Below are positions 25,952-34,895 of a DNA stretch of 64,000 bases, piece after piece. The stretch covers positions 2,925,001 through 2,989,000 of the forward strand of contig CP065007.1 of the NCBI GenBank assembly GCA_016699715.1. Reading direction: 5' to 3'. The translations under genes and the position numbers were made by a program. The notes under the pieces are model-generated. The model did not search any database and was not told the DNA's origin. It saw only the letters and a program-made list of their open reading frames with translations. Numbering within the stretch: position 1 is the first letter of the stretch; each line of letters starts with the position of its first letter. Source of the DNA: Candidatus Competibacteraceae bacterium (GTDB taxonomy: Bacteria > Pseudomonadota > Gammaproteobacteria > Competibacterales > Competibacteraceae).

Positions 25952-27457
25952 CTATTGCGTGATGGCTTCCCGCATCGCCCGCCGGAAGCGCAGCCGGTCG
26001 AGAAACTCATTCGCGGCGTTTTCCCATTGCGGCCATTGCTTGGATTGGGTCGGCCAGCCGGCGACGGCTTCCTCGCTGCATTCCGGCGGCAGCCAGCGGG
26101 CGAAGCCGCGCAAGGCATTGGCCAACCACCAATCCGGCTGTTTGTCCTGGCGGATTCGCTGGCGGACCTGTTCCAGCACCGCCCGACCCAATTCGACGCT
26201 CCAGGGCCGCTCGACGTGGCTCAACACCACCAGCGCCGATGCCCGGCCGCCGCCCGAGGATTCGCGCAACAGCGTCAGCAGATAAGCCTCGAATCGCGCC
26301 GGCGGCAGAATGTCGGCCAGGGCGGCGGTCAGCGTGGCGTGGTCGGGATGGAGTGGCAGCAGCGCCTCCGCCCAATCGGCGTCGCGATGCCGTTGTGTCG
26401 CCAGTACCCATCCGTCCAGCAGGGCTTGCCGCCACTCGCCATCGCGGCTGGCGGCCAGAATTTCCGTCGGAGTTCGCCGCCACTCCCGACACCAAGTCCC
26501 CGGCGGCGTCGCGGCGACGATCTGGCTGAGTCGCCAGGCTTTTTCGCCCAGTTTTACGTTGGACGGCGGGTTGGCGATGCCATCGCGGCGCAGCGCGGGC
26601 TCGTCCTCCGGCAAATCCGCTTCCAGGCGGGCGCGCTTCAGCTTTAGCAGGCCGGCGGGTTGAAAGCGCAGCAGCCGCAAGGCCCGCGCGGTCAAGTCCC
26701 GGCTCAGCCTGGATTGCGGCAGACGCGCCAGCAAATCGGCGGCGACGCGGGCGACTTCGCGGTTGCGGTCGTCGAGCGCGATTTCCAGCAACGGCTCGTC
26801 GGCCGGATTCAGCCCGGCCATCAGCATCTGGATGAATTCGCGCCGGTGGCGAACCAGCTCCTCGCTCCAGGTCGCGGCCAGCAATTCCCCCCCGCGTTCC
26901 GGCCGGACCGCCCGCAACTGGCGCAGCAAAGCCAGCCGTTCCTCGAAACGGCCGGTTTGCCAAACGGTCTCGTCGGTGGTCTCGACGGCGTAGCTCCAGA
27001 TCGGGTTGTGTCGGGCCAGCCAGCGCCCGCGCCGGTCCAGCACCGGCAACAGCGCCGGGCGGAGCGCGGTCTGTTTCGCCCCGGCATCCAGCAGCGCCGG
27101 CAAACATTCCTCGGGCGCGCGCCGTCCGGCCTCGCCCAGCGCCTCCAGCCATTCCGGCAGCAGCTCCGGGTCGTGACCTTGCAGCAACAGGGCGAGATGT
27201 TGGCGGGCCAGCGGACCGCAATCGGACGCGGCATCCGGCTCGCAAGGTGGTGACAGGGGCTGTGGGTCGTCGGCGAGTTGCCACCCCGCCCGCCGCCACA
27301 AGGCCATCACCCCCGCCGCGCGCAGTAGCGTGCCTTCGCGGTCGCTCTCATCCAGCCGACCGAGCAGTTGACCCAGCGCGTTCTCGTCGCCGGCAACGGA
27401 CGGGGCTTGCCGTTCGGTGCCCAGCAGGGCGCAAGTCACCAGTTCCCGCCATGCCAT
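25952..27457 (-). CDS. DUF5691 family protein
   Basis: A 501-residue protein starting MAWRELVTCALLGTERQAP, the typical DUF5691 opening. The rest is strongly helical and Leu/Ala/Arg-rich with short repeated helix pairs (for example LARHNPIW, IALDDRNREVARVAADLLARLP), consistent with a HEAT-like scaffold. No catalytic motif is seen. Members occur next to SWIM, MoxR and DUF5682 genes, so the protein is likely a subunit or adaptor of that complex. It is 13 bp downstream of the SWIM gene. Function unknown. Confidence 0.85.
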   Translation of the reverse strand: MAWRELVTCALLGTERQAPSVAGDENALGQLLGRLDESDREGTLLRAAGVMALWRRAGWQLADDPQPLSPPCEPDAASDCGPLARQHLALLLQGHDPELLPEWLEALGEAGRRAPEECLPALLDAGAKQTALRPALLPVLDRRGRWLARHNPIWSYAVETTDETVWQTGRFEERLALLRQLRAVRPERGGELLAATWSEELVRHRREFIQMLMAGLNPADEPLLEIALDDRNREVARVAADLLARLPQSRLSRDLTARALRLLRFQPAGLLKLKRARLEADLPEDEPALRRDGIANPPSNVKLGEKAWRLSQIVAATPPGTWCREWRRTPTEILAASRDGEWRQALLDGWVLATQRHRDADWAEALLPLHPDHATLTAALADILPPARFEAYLLTLLRESSGGGRASALVVLSHVERPWSVELGRAVLEQVRQRIRQDKQPDWWLANALRGFARWLPPECSEEAVAGWPTQSKQWPQWENAANEFLDRLRFRRAMREAITQ

Positions 27458-27470
27458 CGTCGTGCCTCCG

Positions 27471-28799
27471 TCAAAATGCCGTGAACCGGCCGTCGCGCCA
27501 GGCGCTCAACGGCCAGAACCGTTGGCCGTTCCATTCGCCGAATACGGTCAGGGGCGACCCGCCGCTACAGGCCAGCAAGCGCCAGGCGTCGGCGAAGCCG
27601 GGATGGCACGGCAGCCGCTTCGCGGCGGCGTCGCGCAGGAACCAGGTTTCGGACTCGCGCCGCACCGGCAGAACCTCGGCCACGGCCGCCGGCAGTATCG
27701 CCAACCACGGTTGCCGTGCCAGTGCCGCGGCGTAGCCGTCCAGCAACGCCGCGCCGTCGGCCAGCCCAGGGGGCGTTCCCCGATCTTCGACGGCGACGGC
27801 ATGGCGCAAGAGCGCCCGCTGCGGATAGCCGCTGGGGAAAAAGCCGAGTTCCGCCTCCAGCCAGGCTCCCGGCGCGGCCATGGGCGGCATGGGCTGGCTC
27901 TGATGGGCAAAATCCAGCACCAGCGCCAGTCGGTCATGGTTCCGGCCCCACAGCCAACTGCGCCGCACCCGCATCTGCTCTTCCTCGTAGGCGCGCTGGC
28001 CGACCAGCAGCCAGCGGTCGCGCAGCCAGGCGTCGTCCGGCAAATCCGCCTCCTGCCAGGTCCAGCCGATGCGGGAGCGGATGTCGGCCCGCAGCGGCTC
28101 CGGCAGGACATCAAGCCGGCGGTGGCCTTCCAGCAACAGGTACAGCGACCCCAGTTGCGCCAGCAGGCGCTCGCCCCAGCCCTCGCCGCTGGCCGGGATG
28201 CTGGCCAGCTCCCGCAGCCAGTTGGCCAACCCCCGCGCCTGCGCGTCCCACAATCGTTCGGCCATGCCGTCCCAGTAGCGGGCGGGTTGCTGCTGGGCGT
28301 GGGCCAACCCCTGCCGGGCCAGGTCGCGCAGCCAGCGCTCCAGTTCCTCCAGCCCGATCTCGACCTTGCGCTGCCGTTCGGCGATCCGCTTGTCCCTGGC
28401 CGCCGCCCGTTTGGTTTGCTGTTCCGGGTCAAGGTCGCTGTCGGCGCCGGCCCTGGTGGCCTTGCGGCGGGCGGCTTGCTCCCGTTTGACCAGCCATTCG
28501 CTCAACCAGGCGGGCGGCTCGCCGGCGAGGACGGCTTCGGGCTGGTTGGCAGCGACCAGCAGCAGCCCCAGCGCGTGTTTACAGGGAAACTTGCGGCTGG
28601 GGCAGGTGCATTTGAACGCAGGTTCGGCGGGATCGACGCAGACCTGATAGAGAGCGCTGCCTTTACACTCACCCCACAGCGCCCGGTCGTTTTGCCCGAC
28701 CGTCGCCCATTTGCCGGGCCGCGCCAGGCCACGGGCGGCTTTCACGGAGGCGGCGTCCGGGGCGAGGGCGATGACTTGTTCGGTGGTCAGGGAAGGCAT
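27471..28799 (-). CDS. SWIM zinc-finger protein
   Basis: A 442-residue protein, first gene of the operon. The SWIM motif is at residues 64-75, CTCPSRKFPCKH, with the C-x-C-x6-C-x-H spacing. It opens with MPSLTTEQVIALAPDAASVK. A charged segment rich in Arg/Lys/Glu (about residues 108-140, QAARRKATRAGADSD then KRAAARDKR) follows, then a C-terminal half with no recognised domain. SWIM fingers bind nucleic acid or protein. The 132-bp gap to the divergent DUF255 gene must hold the operon promoter. Role in the MoxR/DUF5682 system is not known. Confidence 0.86.
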   Translation of the reverse strand: MPSLTTEQVIALAPDAASVKAARGLARPGKWATVGQNDRALWGECKGSALYQVCVDPAEPAFKCTCPSRKFPCKHALGLLLVAANQPEAVLAGEPPAWLSEWLVKREQAARRKATRAGADSDLDPEQQTKRAAARDKRIAERQRKVEIGLEELERWLRDLARQGLAHAQQQPARYWDGMAERLWDAQARGLANWLRELASIPASGEGWGERLLAQLGSLYLLLEGHRRLDVLPEPLRADIRSRIGWTWQEADLPDDAWLRDRWLLVGQRAYEEEQMRVRRSWLWGRNHDRLALVLDFAHQSQPMPPMAAPGAWLEAELGFFPSGYPQRALLRHAVAVEDRGTPPGLADGAALLDGYAAALARQPWLAILPAAVAEVLPVRRESETWFLRDAAAKRLPCHPGFADAWRLLACSGGSPLTVFGEWNGQRFWPLSAWRDGRFTAF

Positions 28800-28973
28800 G
28801 TGGATCGCTCTGCTTTTGGAAGCGGCATTACATTATCAACTTATCGTTCAAGTTGGGAATGACGGCGCGCCGTTCCATGCCGGAAAGCGCTTACAAGTCG
28901 ATGGGAACCTATTAGGGTTCGCAAGCCACTCATGAAGAATCACCGCTCACCGCCCTGCCCCCGGAAATCCGCC

Positions 28974-31052
28974 ATGACCGAACATCCACACAGCAACCGC
29001 CTCATTCACGAAACCAGCCCCTATCTGCGCCAGCATGCCCACAATCCCGTGGACTGGTATTCCTGGGGTGAGGAAGCGCTGGACCGGGCTCGCCGCGAAA
29101 ACAAGCCGATTCTGTTGTCCATCGGCTATTCCGCCTGCCACTGGTGCCACGTCATGGCTCACGAATCCTTCGAGGACGAGGCCACCGCCCAGGTGATGAA
29201 CGAATTGTTCGTCAACATCAAGGTGGACCGCGAGGAACGGCCCGACCTCGACAAAATTTACCAAACCGCCTTTCAGATGCTGCATCGGCGGGCCGGCGGC
29301 TGGCCGCTCACGATGTTCCTGACCCACGACGATCATGTACCCTTCGTCGGCGGGACCTATTTCCCCAAGACGCCCCGCTACGGGATGCCGGCCTTTAGCG
29401 ATATCCTGCGTCGGGTCAACGCCCATTACCACCAGCATCAGCCGGAACTCCGCCAACAGAACCAGGCCCTGCTGGACGCTCTGCGCGCCGAAATCGCCGC
29501 GCCCGCCGCGGCTGGGGCAACGACCTTGACCGACGCGCCGTCGCGGGCGGCGCGGGACGCGTTGATCCACAGCTTCGACCCGGTGCACGGCGGCTTTGGC
29601 GGCGCCCCCAAGTTCCCGCATCCCACCAGCCTGGAGCAACTGCTGCGGTGCTGGGCCGCCAGTATCCAGGGCGGCGCACCGGACCGGTCGGCGGAAACCG
29701 CCGTGCTGTCCACCCTGCAAAAAATGGCACTGGGCGGCATTTACGACCACTTGGGCGGCGGTTTCTACCGCTACTCGGTCGATGCCGAATGGCAAATCCC
29801 GCATTTCGAGAAGATGCTGTACGACAATGGTCCGTTGTTGGCGCTGTACGCCCAAGCCTGGCAGGCGACCCAGGACCCGCTGTTCCGCGTGGCCGCCGAG
29901 GAAACCGGTGCCTGGCTGCTGCGGGAAATGCAGGACCCGGCCGGCGGCTACTACGCCACGCTCGACGCCGACTCCGAGGGCGAGGAGGGCAAATTTTACC
30001 TATGGACTCCCGACCAGGTCCGCGAGCTGCTGAGCACCGAGGAATATGTCGCCTTCGCCGTCTGTTATGGCTTGGAGCAGCCGCCCAATTTCGAGAATCA
30101 CGCCTGGCATCTACGGCGGATCGCCGAGCCGTCCGAACTGGCCAGTCGCTTGGAAGTCGCGCCGGAGCAGGTCGGCGAATGGCTGGCCGCCGCCCGGCGC
30201 AAGCTGCTCGAAACCCGCTCGCAACGCCTCTGGCCGGGTCGCGACGAGAAAATCCTGACCGCGTGGAACGGCCTGGCGATTCGCGGCATGGCCATCGCCG
30301 GCCGTCATCTCGGGCGGGCGGAGTTCGTGGTCTCGGCGGAGCGTGCCCTGGATTTCATCCGTGCCCAGCTGTGGCGGGACGGTCGGCTGTTGGCGGTCCA
30401 CAAGGATGGTCAGGCGCGCTTGAACGCCTATCTGGACGACTACGCCTTTCTGATCGACGGCATTCTGGAGTTGCTGCAATGCCGGTGGCGGGATGGCGAT
30501 CTGGATTTCGCGCTGGCCTTGGCCGAGGTGCTGCTCGACCAGTTCGAGGACCGGGAAGCGGGCGGATTCTTTTTCACCGCCGCCGACCACGAAGCCTTGA
30601 TCCAGCGGCCCAAGCCGGCTCACGACGACGCCTTGCCAGCCGGCAACGGTATCGCCGCGCAGGTTCTGTTGAAGCTGGGCCATCTCACCGGCCGGACGGA
30701 TTATCTGGAAGCCGCCGAGCGGACCTTGCGTTGGGCCTGGCCAGTGCTCGAACAGGTCCCCAATGCCTGCAACGCCGTGCTGGCGGCGCTGGAGGATTTT
30801 CTCGAACCGATGCAAACGATCGTGCTGCGTGGCCAACCGGAGGCGTTGGCGGAATGGTGGGAACGGTGCGCCCGGCCTTACGCCCCACGGCGGCTGACGC
30901 TGGCCATCCCCGCCACGGCCGCTGTCCCCGCCGGTTTGCTGGCCGAACGGCGGGCGGGCGCGGCATCGGCGATCGCCTATGTTTGCACCGGGCTGGCATG
31001 TCGACCACCGGTCACAACACTCGATGCCCTGGAGCGGGAGCTGGCCCAATAA
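28974..31052 (+). CDS. DUF255 thioredoxin-domain protein (YyaL/SPATA20-like)
   Basis: A 692-residue protein. The N-terminal thioredoxin-like DUF255 domain has NRLIHETSPYLRQHAHNPVDW and GYSACHWCHVMAHESF with Cys55 and Cys58. The larger C-terminal part is an alpha/alpha six-barrel like N-acylglucosamine 2-epimerases (for example ILTAWNGLAIRGMA, and LDDYAFLIDGILELLQ). The architecture is widespread from bacteria to the human SPATA20 protein, with no settled enzyme activity. The ATG at 28974 is preferred because the domain starts right there; an upstream in-frame ATG at 28932 would add 14 residues. It is divergent from the SWIM operon. Confidence 0.88.
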   Translation: MTEHPHSNRLIHETSPYLRQHAHNPVDWYSWGEEALDRARRENKPILLSIGYSACHWCHVMAHESFEDEATAQVMNELFVNIKVDREERPDLDKIYQTAFQMLHRRAGGWPLTMFLTHDDHVPFVGGTYFPKTPRYGMPAFSDILRRVNAHYHQHQPELRQQNQALLDALRAEIAAPAAAGATTLTDAPSRAARDALIHSFDPVHGGFGGAPKFPHPTSLEQLLRCWAASIQGGAPDRSAETAVLSTLQKMALGGIYDHLGGGFYRYSVDAEWQIPHFEKMLYDNGPLLALYAQAWQATQDPLFRVAAEETGAWLLREMQDPAGGYYATLDADSEGEEGKFYLWTPDQVRELLSTEEYVAFAVCYGLEQPPNFENHAWHLRRIAEPSELASRLEVAPEQVGEWLAAARRKLLETRSQRLWPGRDEKILTAWNGLAIRGMAIAGRHLGRAEFVVSAERALDFIRAQLWRDGRLLAVHKDGQARLNAYLDDYAFLIDGILELLQCRWRDGDLDFALALAEVLLDQFEDREAGGFFFTAADHEALIQRPKPAHDDALPAGNGIAAQVLLKLGHLTGRTDYLEAAERTLRWAWPVLEQVPNACNAVLAALEDFLEPMQTIVLRGQPEALAEWWERCARPYAPRRLTLAIPATAAVPAGLLAERRAGAASAIAYVCTGLACRPPVTTLDALERELAQ

Positions 31053-31118
31053 CCAGCATCTTCGCGCCGGACACCGCTATTGGAGAGAAAAGACACCCGC
31101 GCGACGGCCGGTCGCGCC

Positions 31119-31124
31119 TATAAT
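31119..31124 (+). promoter_or_regulatory. Candidate -10 element before the unrecognised gene at 31239
   Basis: A perfect TATAAT stands out in GC-rich surroundings, 115 bp before the ATG at 31239. No acceptable -35 hexamer is found at the right distance, so the promoter call is weak. Confidence 0.3.
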
Positions 31125-31238
31125 TGAGGGCATGATCTTCGGATCGAAGCCAAAACCCAACATGCTTCCTGGCAAATCCGCCGGTTTCCAAGGATGCACG
31201 CATCAAAACCATGACTGCTTTGAAGAGGGCACGCGACC

Positions 31239-32003
31239 ATGAGCGCTTATCTGTACTTCTCGCTGATTCCCGAGGCACTGATCGTATCCATGCTGCCGCC
31301 GGAACAGTTCGGGCAATACTACGCGACCGGCCACAAATACAAATCCAAGGGGCAAGCGATCTTCTTCGAGGTTGACCCCGCCTTCCGCAACGAATTTTTT
31401 GACATCGACGATGGGCTCAAGCGCTGTGTGCCGCATCCGGATGGGACGCCGAAGAACTCGGTTTACATCTCGATCTACCGAGTACTGGAGCACATTCCCA
31501 CCAGCGCGCTGGGCAAGCTGTATCTGAGTACCGCCTACGGCCATACTCTGGGCCTGGAGCGGGGGGAGATCGCACCGCGCGAAGCGCCGACCCTGCACAT
31601 GTTCCAGGATCTGGCGCCGGTCAACAGCCTGGTGGTCAGCGCGCAGGACCCAGTGAGCTACTACCAAAGCGTCACCAGCAAGCCGGCCAAGTTCATTCGC
31701 TTCCCCGCATTGTGCTTCGTCGAACTCGGCCTGGGCGCACTGGCGAGCGACCCCGAAAACGGGCCGGTCGGTGACCTGCCCTACTCGTTCATGCATCACC
31801 TGCGCGAGGCGTTGATGGAGCTGGAGCCCAATGCCAAGCAAAGCAAGTTGGTGCATCGGGTTCACTCCCTGGAATTTCCGTACCGCATGATCAAGAGTGG
31901 TTTCTACATCGGCAACGGCGAAGACCTGGCGTTCTACCCAATGCCGTCGCACGAAGCATTGCGCCGCGAACACAACAGCTGGTGGCGTTCGGCCAACCTG
32001 TAA
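31239..32003 (+). CDS. Conserved-looking protein of unknown function
   Basis: A 254-residue protein that I do not recognise by name. It has no signal peptide or transmembrane segment. Distinctive blocks are YLYFSLIPEALIVSMLPPEQFGQYY, CVPHPDGTPKNSVYISIYRVLEH and KLVHRVHSLEFPYRMIKSGFY. Codon usage is like that of the neighbours, and the stop is 60 bp before the convergent GGDEF-EAL gene. A GAGGG ribosome site precedes the ATG. The mixture of aromatic and hydrophobic conserved-looking stretches suggests a folded cytoplasmic protein. The gene stands alone, so context gives no function. Confidence 0.75.
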   Translation: MSAYLYFSLIPEALIVSMLPPEQFGQYYATGHKYKSKGQAIFFEVDPAFRNEFFDIDDGLKRCVPHPDGTPKNSVYISIYRVLEHIPTSALGKLYLSTAYGHTLGLERGEIAPREAPTLHMFQDLAPVNSLVVSAQDPVSYYQSVTSKPAKFIRFPALCFVELGLGALASDPENGPVGDLPYSFMHHLREALMELEPNAKQSKLVHRVHSLEFPYRMIKSGFYIGNGEDLAFYPMPSHEALRREHNSWWRSANL

Positions 32004-32063
32004 ACGGACGGCCGTCGCCGGGATTCCCGGCGGCGGCTCATCAAGCGTCCAGCCCGATACCGG

Positions 32064-34634
32064 CTAACGTTGCAGATCCAGGCCAACCCGCGGGCAGTAC
32101 GCCACCAGCTCCGCCAATGGACGCGGTTTACCCACCCCATAGCCCTGGGCGTAGTTCACGCCGATGGCGCGCAGCTTGGCTAGAATCTGGTCGTTTTCCA
32201 CGAACTCGGCGATGGTTTCCATGCCCATCACATGACCGACATCGTTGATGGAACTCACCATGGCCAGGGATACCGGATCGTTGGCGATGTCTTCCACGAA
32301 GACGCCATCGATCTTGAGGAAATCCACCGGGAGTTTCTTGAGATACGCAAAGGACGACAGGCCGCTGCCAAAGTCGTCGAGGGCGAAGCGGCAGCCGATG
32401 CTCTTAAGGGTGCCGATAAAATGCAGTGCGTTGTTGAAGTTGGCGATCGCGGCGGTTTCGGTCACCTCGAAGCAGAGCTTGTCGCTCAGGTTCCGTTGGT
32501 GCTTCAAGCGCTCCACCAGATACTCCAACAACGGAACGTCGCCAAGGGAAAGGCCGGACAGATTGATCGAACATAGCGACAGGTTCCTGAGGTGATCGGG
32601 ATTGTCGGACAACCAGTCCAACGCCGTGCTCACCACCCAGCGATCCAGCTTGACGGCCAGATGATAATGCTCCGCGGCCGGCAGGAAGTTACCCGGCAGC
32701 ACCAGTTGACCGATTTCATCCTCCATGCGCAGCAGCAGTTCGTAGTGATGGCCATCGGACCGGCCCAGGGTGGGCACGATCGGCTGAAAGGCGAGTTGGA
32801 AGCGGTCCTCTTCCAGCGCTTGGTTGATGCGCGCCACCCAGCACATTTCACCCTGGCGGCGGGAAAGTTCGATATCGTCTTCAGTATAAAGATGCGCGCG
32901 GTTGCGACCGGCGTCCTTGGCGGCGTAACAAGCGCTGTCGGCGGCGCTGAGCACGCTGTCGGAACTCTCGCTGGCGGCGGTGATCGACACCACGCCGATG
33001 CTTGCTCCCACATGGAAGGTCTTGTCACCCCAGGCAAAGCGAAAATCGCTGACCGCGCCACACAGCGCATTGGCTAGCCGCATGGCGTCTTGCAGCGAAC
33101 AGTACTCCATGAGCACACCAAATTCGTCGCCCCCCAGCCGCGCCAGCATGTCCTGCCTGCGCACCCGCGCCTGCAGGATACGGGCAAGCTGGAGCAGCAA
33201 GGCATCGCCAGCCATGTGCCCGCAAGTGTCGTTGATGATCTTAAACTGGTCCAGGTCGAGGTAAAACAGGGCATGCTCGACATTCTGCGCGCGACTGCAT
33301 TCCAAAGCTTGCCGCAAGCGCAGCTCGAACGCGCGGCGGTTAGGCAATTCGGTGAGCGAGTCGTGGTTGGCCTGATGGCTGAGCTGCTCGGAAAGCAGTT
33401 GCGCTTCGGTGTTGTCCAGCCACGAACCCACCAGTTCCACGGGATAGCCTTCACTATCGCAAATCAGACGCACGGTATCCCGAATCCAGCGCCAGCCGCC
33501 ATCGCGGTGGCGTAAGCGGTATTCGCAACTGGTCTGAACGTACTCATCCGCGCAGCTCTGGCCACGCTTGAAACGCGAGCGATCCTCCGGATGCACCAGA
33601 TGTTCCCACAGCTGCTCGTCGGCAAGCAGATCTTCCGCCTGATAGCCCAATAAATCGTTTATGTTGGAGCTGATGAAGTTGAGCGGCCGACTGGAGTGCG
33701 GATCGCGAGAGTAGATGACCGCTGGGCTGGCGCTGACCACATGCTCCAAACGGGTGCTCGCTTGGCGCAAGGCTTCCTCGGCCCGCCGGCGGCTAGTGAC
33801 ATCGCGAGCCACCAGGTAACTACCGGTGAAGCGGGATTCCGAACCGTTTCCCGAAACGATTGGAAAAGCGGTCACTTCGGCGACCATAAAGAGATCCAGG
33901 GTCGGGCGGTCGTTGTGGAAAGCCTCTTGGCGGAGAAAATGCCACTCCACAAGTTGAGGTTCCGTCGCTCCCGCGGCCAAGCGACGCAATAGGGTCGCCA
34001 CCTTGTCCCGATCCGGCGGAGCCACCAAACAGGCCAGAGGTTGCCGCGCCAACGCCTCGGCTTCGAAACCGAGCAGCGCTTCCACTCGCTTGTTGAGATA
34101 GGAGAAACGCCCCTCCACGTCCAACATGAAAATGAGGTCGGGAGAATTGTTGACCAGGAAGCGATGCAGGCGTTCGGATACCTCGACGCGGTCGCGCATC
34201 AATCGGTTGGCCCGTTCCAGTTGCAGCTTACGAGTCGCATTGGCAATACTGGCCAGCAATTCATCCGGGCCAAACGGTTTGCGCAGGTAATCAATGGCGC
34301 CCCGACGCATGGCAGCGGTTGCTTCAACCACCGAGGTGGTGCCACTGATCACGATAACCGCCATATCCAGGCAGCGTTCGATCGTGAAATCCAATACCGC
34401 CGCGCCACCGATGCCCGGCATCCCCAGGTCCAGCACCAGCAGGTCGTAGCGATTCTCTGCCAGTTGCGTCAAGGCCACCGCGCCGCTGACAGCCACCGCA
34501 ACGACATAACCATGGATTTCAAGCAGCCGTTTGAGACTGGTCAAAAGGCCGAGTTCATCGTCCACGACGAGAACCGAAAACGGCTCGTCTGATTCCTCCT
34601 CATCACTATCGGCGCTCTTCAACAGCTTAATCAA
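32064..34634 (-). CDS. Response regulator with PAS-PAS-GGDEF-EAL output
   Basis: An 856-residue signalling protein. Order: receiver domain (residues 20-135, acidic pair D25-D26, phosphoacceptor D69 in VLDLGMPG), PAS (about 152-285), PAS (about 295-415), GGDEF (about 420-580, intact GGDEF at 501-505 with an RxxD inhibitory site at 492-495), then EAL (about 600-850). The EAL motif reads ELL at 632-634 while the other metal and catalytic residues (N691, E723, D753-D754, K774, E806) are kept. The protein can therefore make, and possibly also break, c-di-GMP. It follows the HDOD histidine kinase gene on the same strand, which is its likely phosphodonor. Confidence 0.92.
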   Translation of the reverse strand: MIKLLKSADSDEEESDEPFSVLVVDDELGLLTSLKRLLEIHGYVVAVAVSGAVALTQLAENRYDLLVLDLGMPGIGGAAVLDFTIERCLDMAVIVISGTTSVVEATAAMRRGAIDYLRKPFGPDELLASIANATRKLQLERANRLMRDRVEVSERLHRFLVNNSPDLIFMLDVEGRFSYLNKRVEALLGFEAEALARQPLACLVAPPDRDKVATLLRRLAAGATEPQLVEWHFLRQEAFHNDRPTLDLFMVAEVTAFPIVSGNGSESRFTGSYLVARDVTSRRRAEEALRQASTRLEHVVSASPAVIYSRDPHSSRPLNFISSNINDLLGYQAEDLLADEQLWEHLVHPEDRSRFKRGQSCADEYVQTSCEYRLRHRDGGWRWIRDTVRLICDSEGYPVELVGSWLDNTEAQLLSEQLSHQANHDSLTELPNRRAFELRLRQALECSRAQNVEHALFYLDLDQFKIINDTCGHMAGDALLLQLARILQARVRRQDMLARLGGDEFGVLMEYCSLQDAMRLANALCGAVSDFRFAWGDKTFHVGASIGVVSITAASESSDSVLSAADSACYAAKDAGRNRAHLYTEDDIELSRRQGEMCWVARINQALEEDRFQLAFQPIVPTLGRSDGHHYELLLRMEDEIGQLVLPGNFLPAAEHYHLAVKLDRWVVSTALDWLSDNPDHLRNLSLCSINLSGLSLGDVPLLEYLVERLKHQRNLSDKLCFEVTETAAIANFNNALHFIGTLKSIGCRFALDDFGSGLSSFAYLKKLPVDFLKIDGVFVEDIANDPVSLAMVSSINDVGHVMGMETIAEFVENDQILAKLRAIGVNYAQGYGVGKPRPLAELVAYCPRVGLDLQR

Positions 34635-34895
34635 GGCAGCACTCCCGGTGCCTCTGTGGGCGCTTGTGTGGGGACTGGAAGCTAGTTGGCAACAAAGTCA
34701 GAGTCGGTTTTATTTTTTTCACAACACACACTCACCACCGTGCGATCAACGGTCGTGCAAATCATTTAAGATTAGGTTATACCAAAATAAAATGATTGTA
34801 TCTCGCTGGAATCGATGAATGGAATTGTGTAGGGCACTACGGACGGGCGGCATTCACGGAGAGCGAGCCAGACTGTTGCGGTCTTGGATCACCTA
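34635..34895. other. Gap between the HDOD kinase and the GGDEF-EAL gene
   Basis: 261 bp without a gene. The stretch 34700-34800 is AT-rich (for example TTTATTTTTTTCAC and AAAATAAAATGATT) and may hold the promoter of the GGDEF-EAL gene on the minus strand. No terminator with a convincing stem was seen, so read-through from the kinase remains possible. Confidence 0.35.

Noticed and set aside
29648..31123. A 491-residue frame inside the DUF255 gene
   Set aside because: It is out of frame with a clear DUF255 protein and its translation is Arg/Gly-rich and motif-free.
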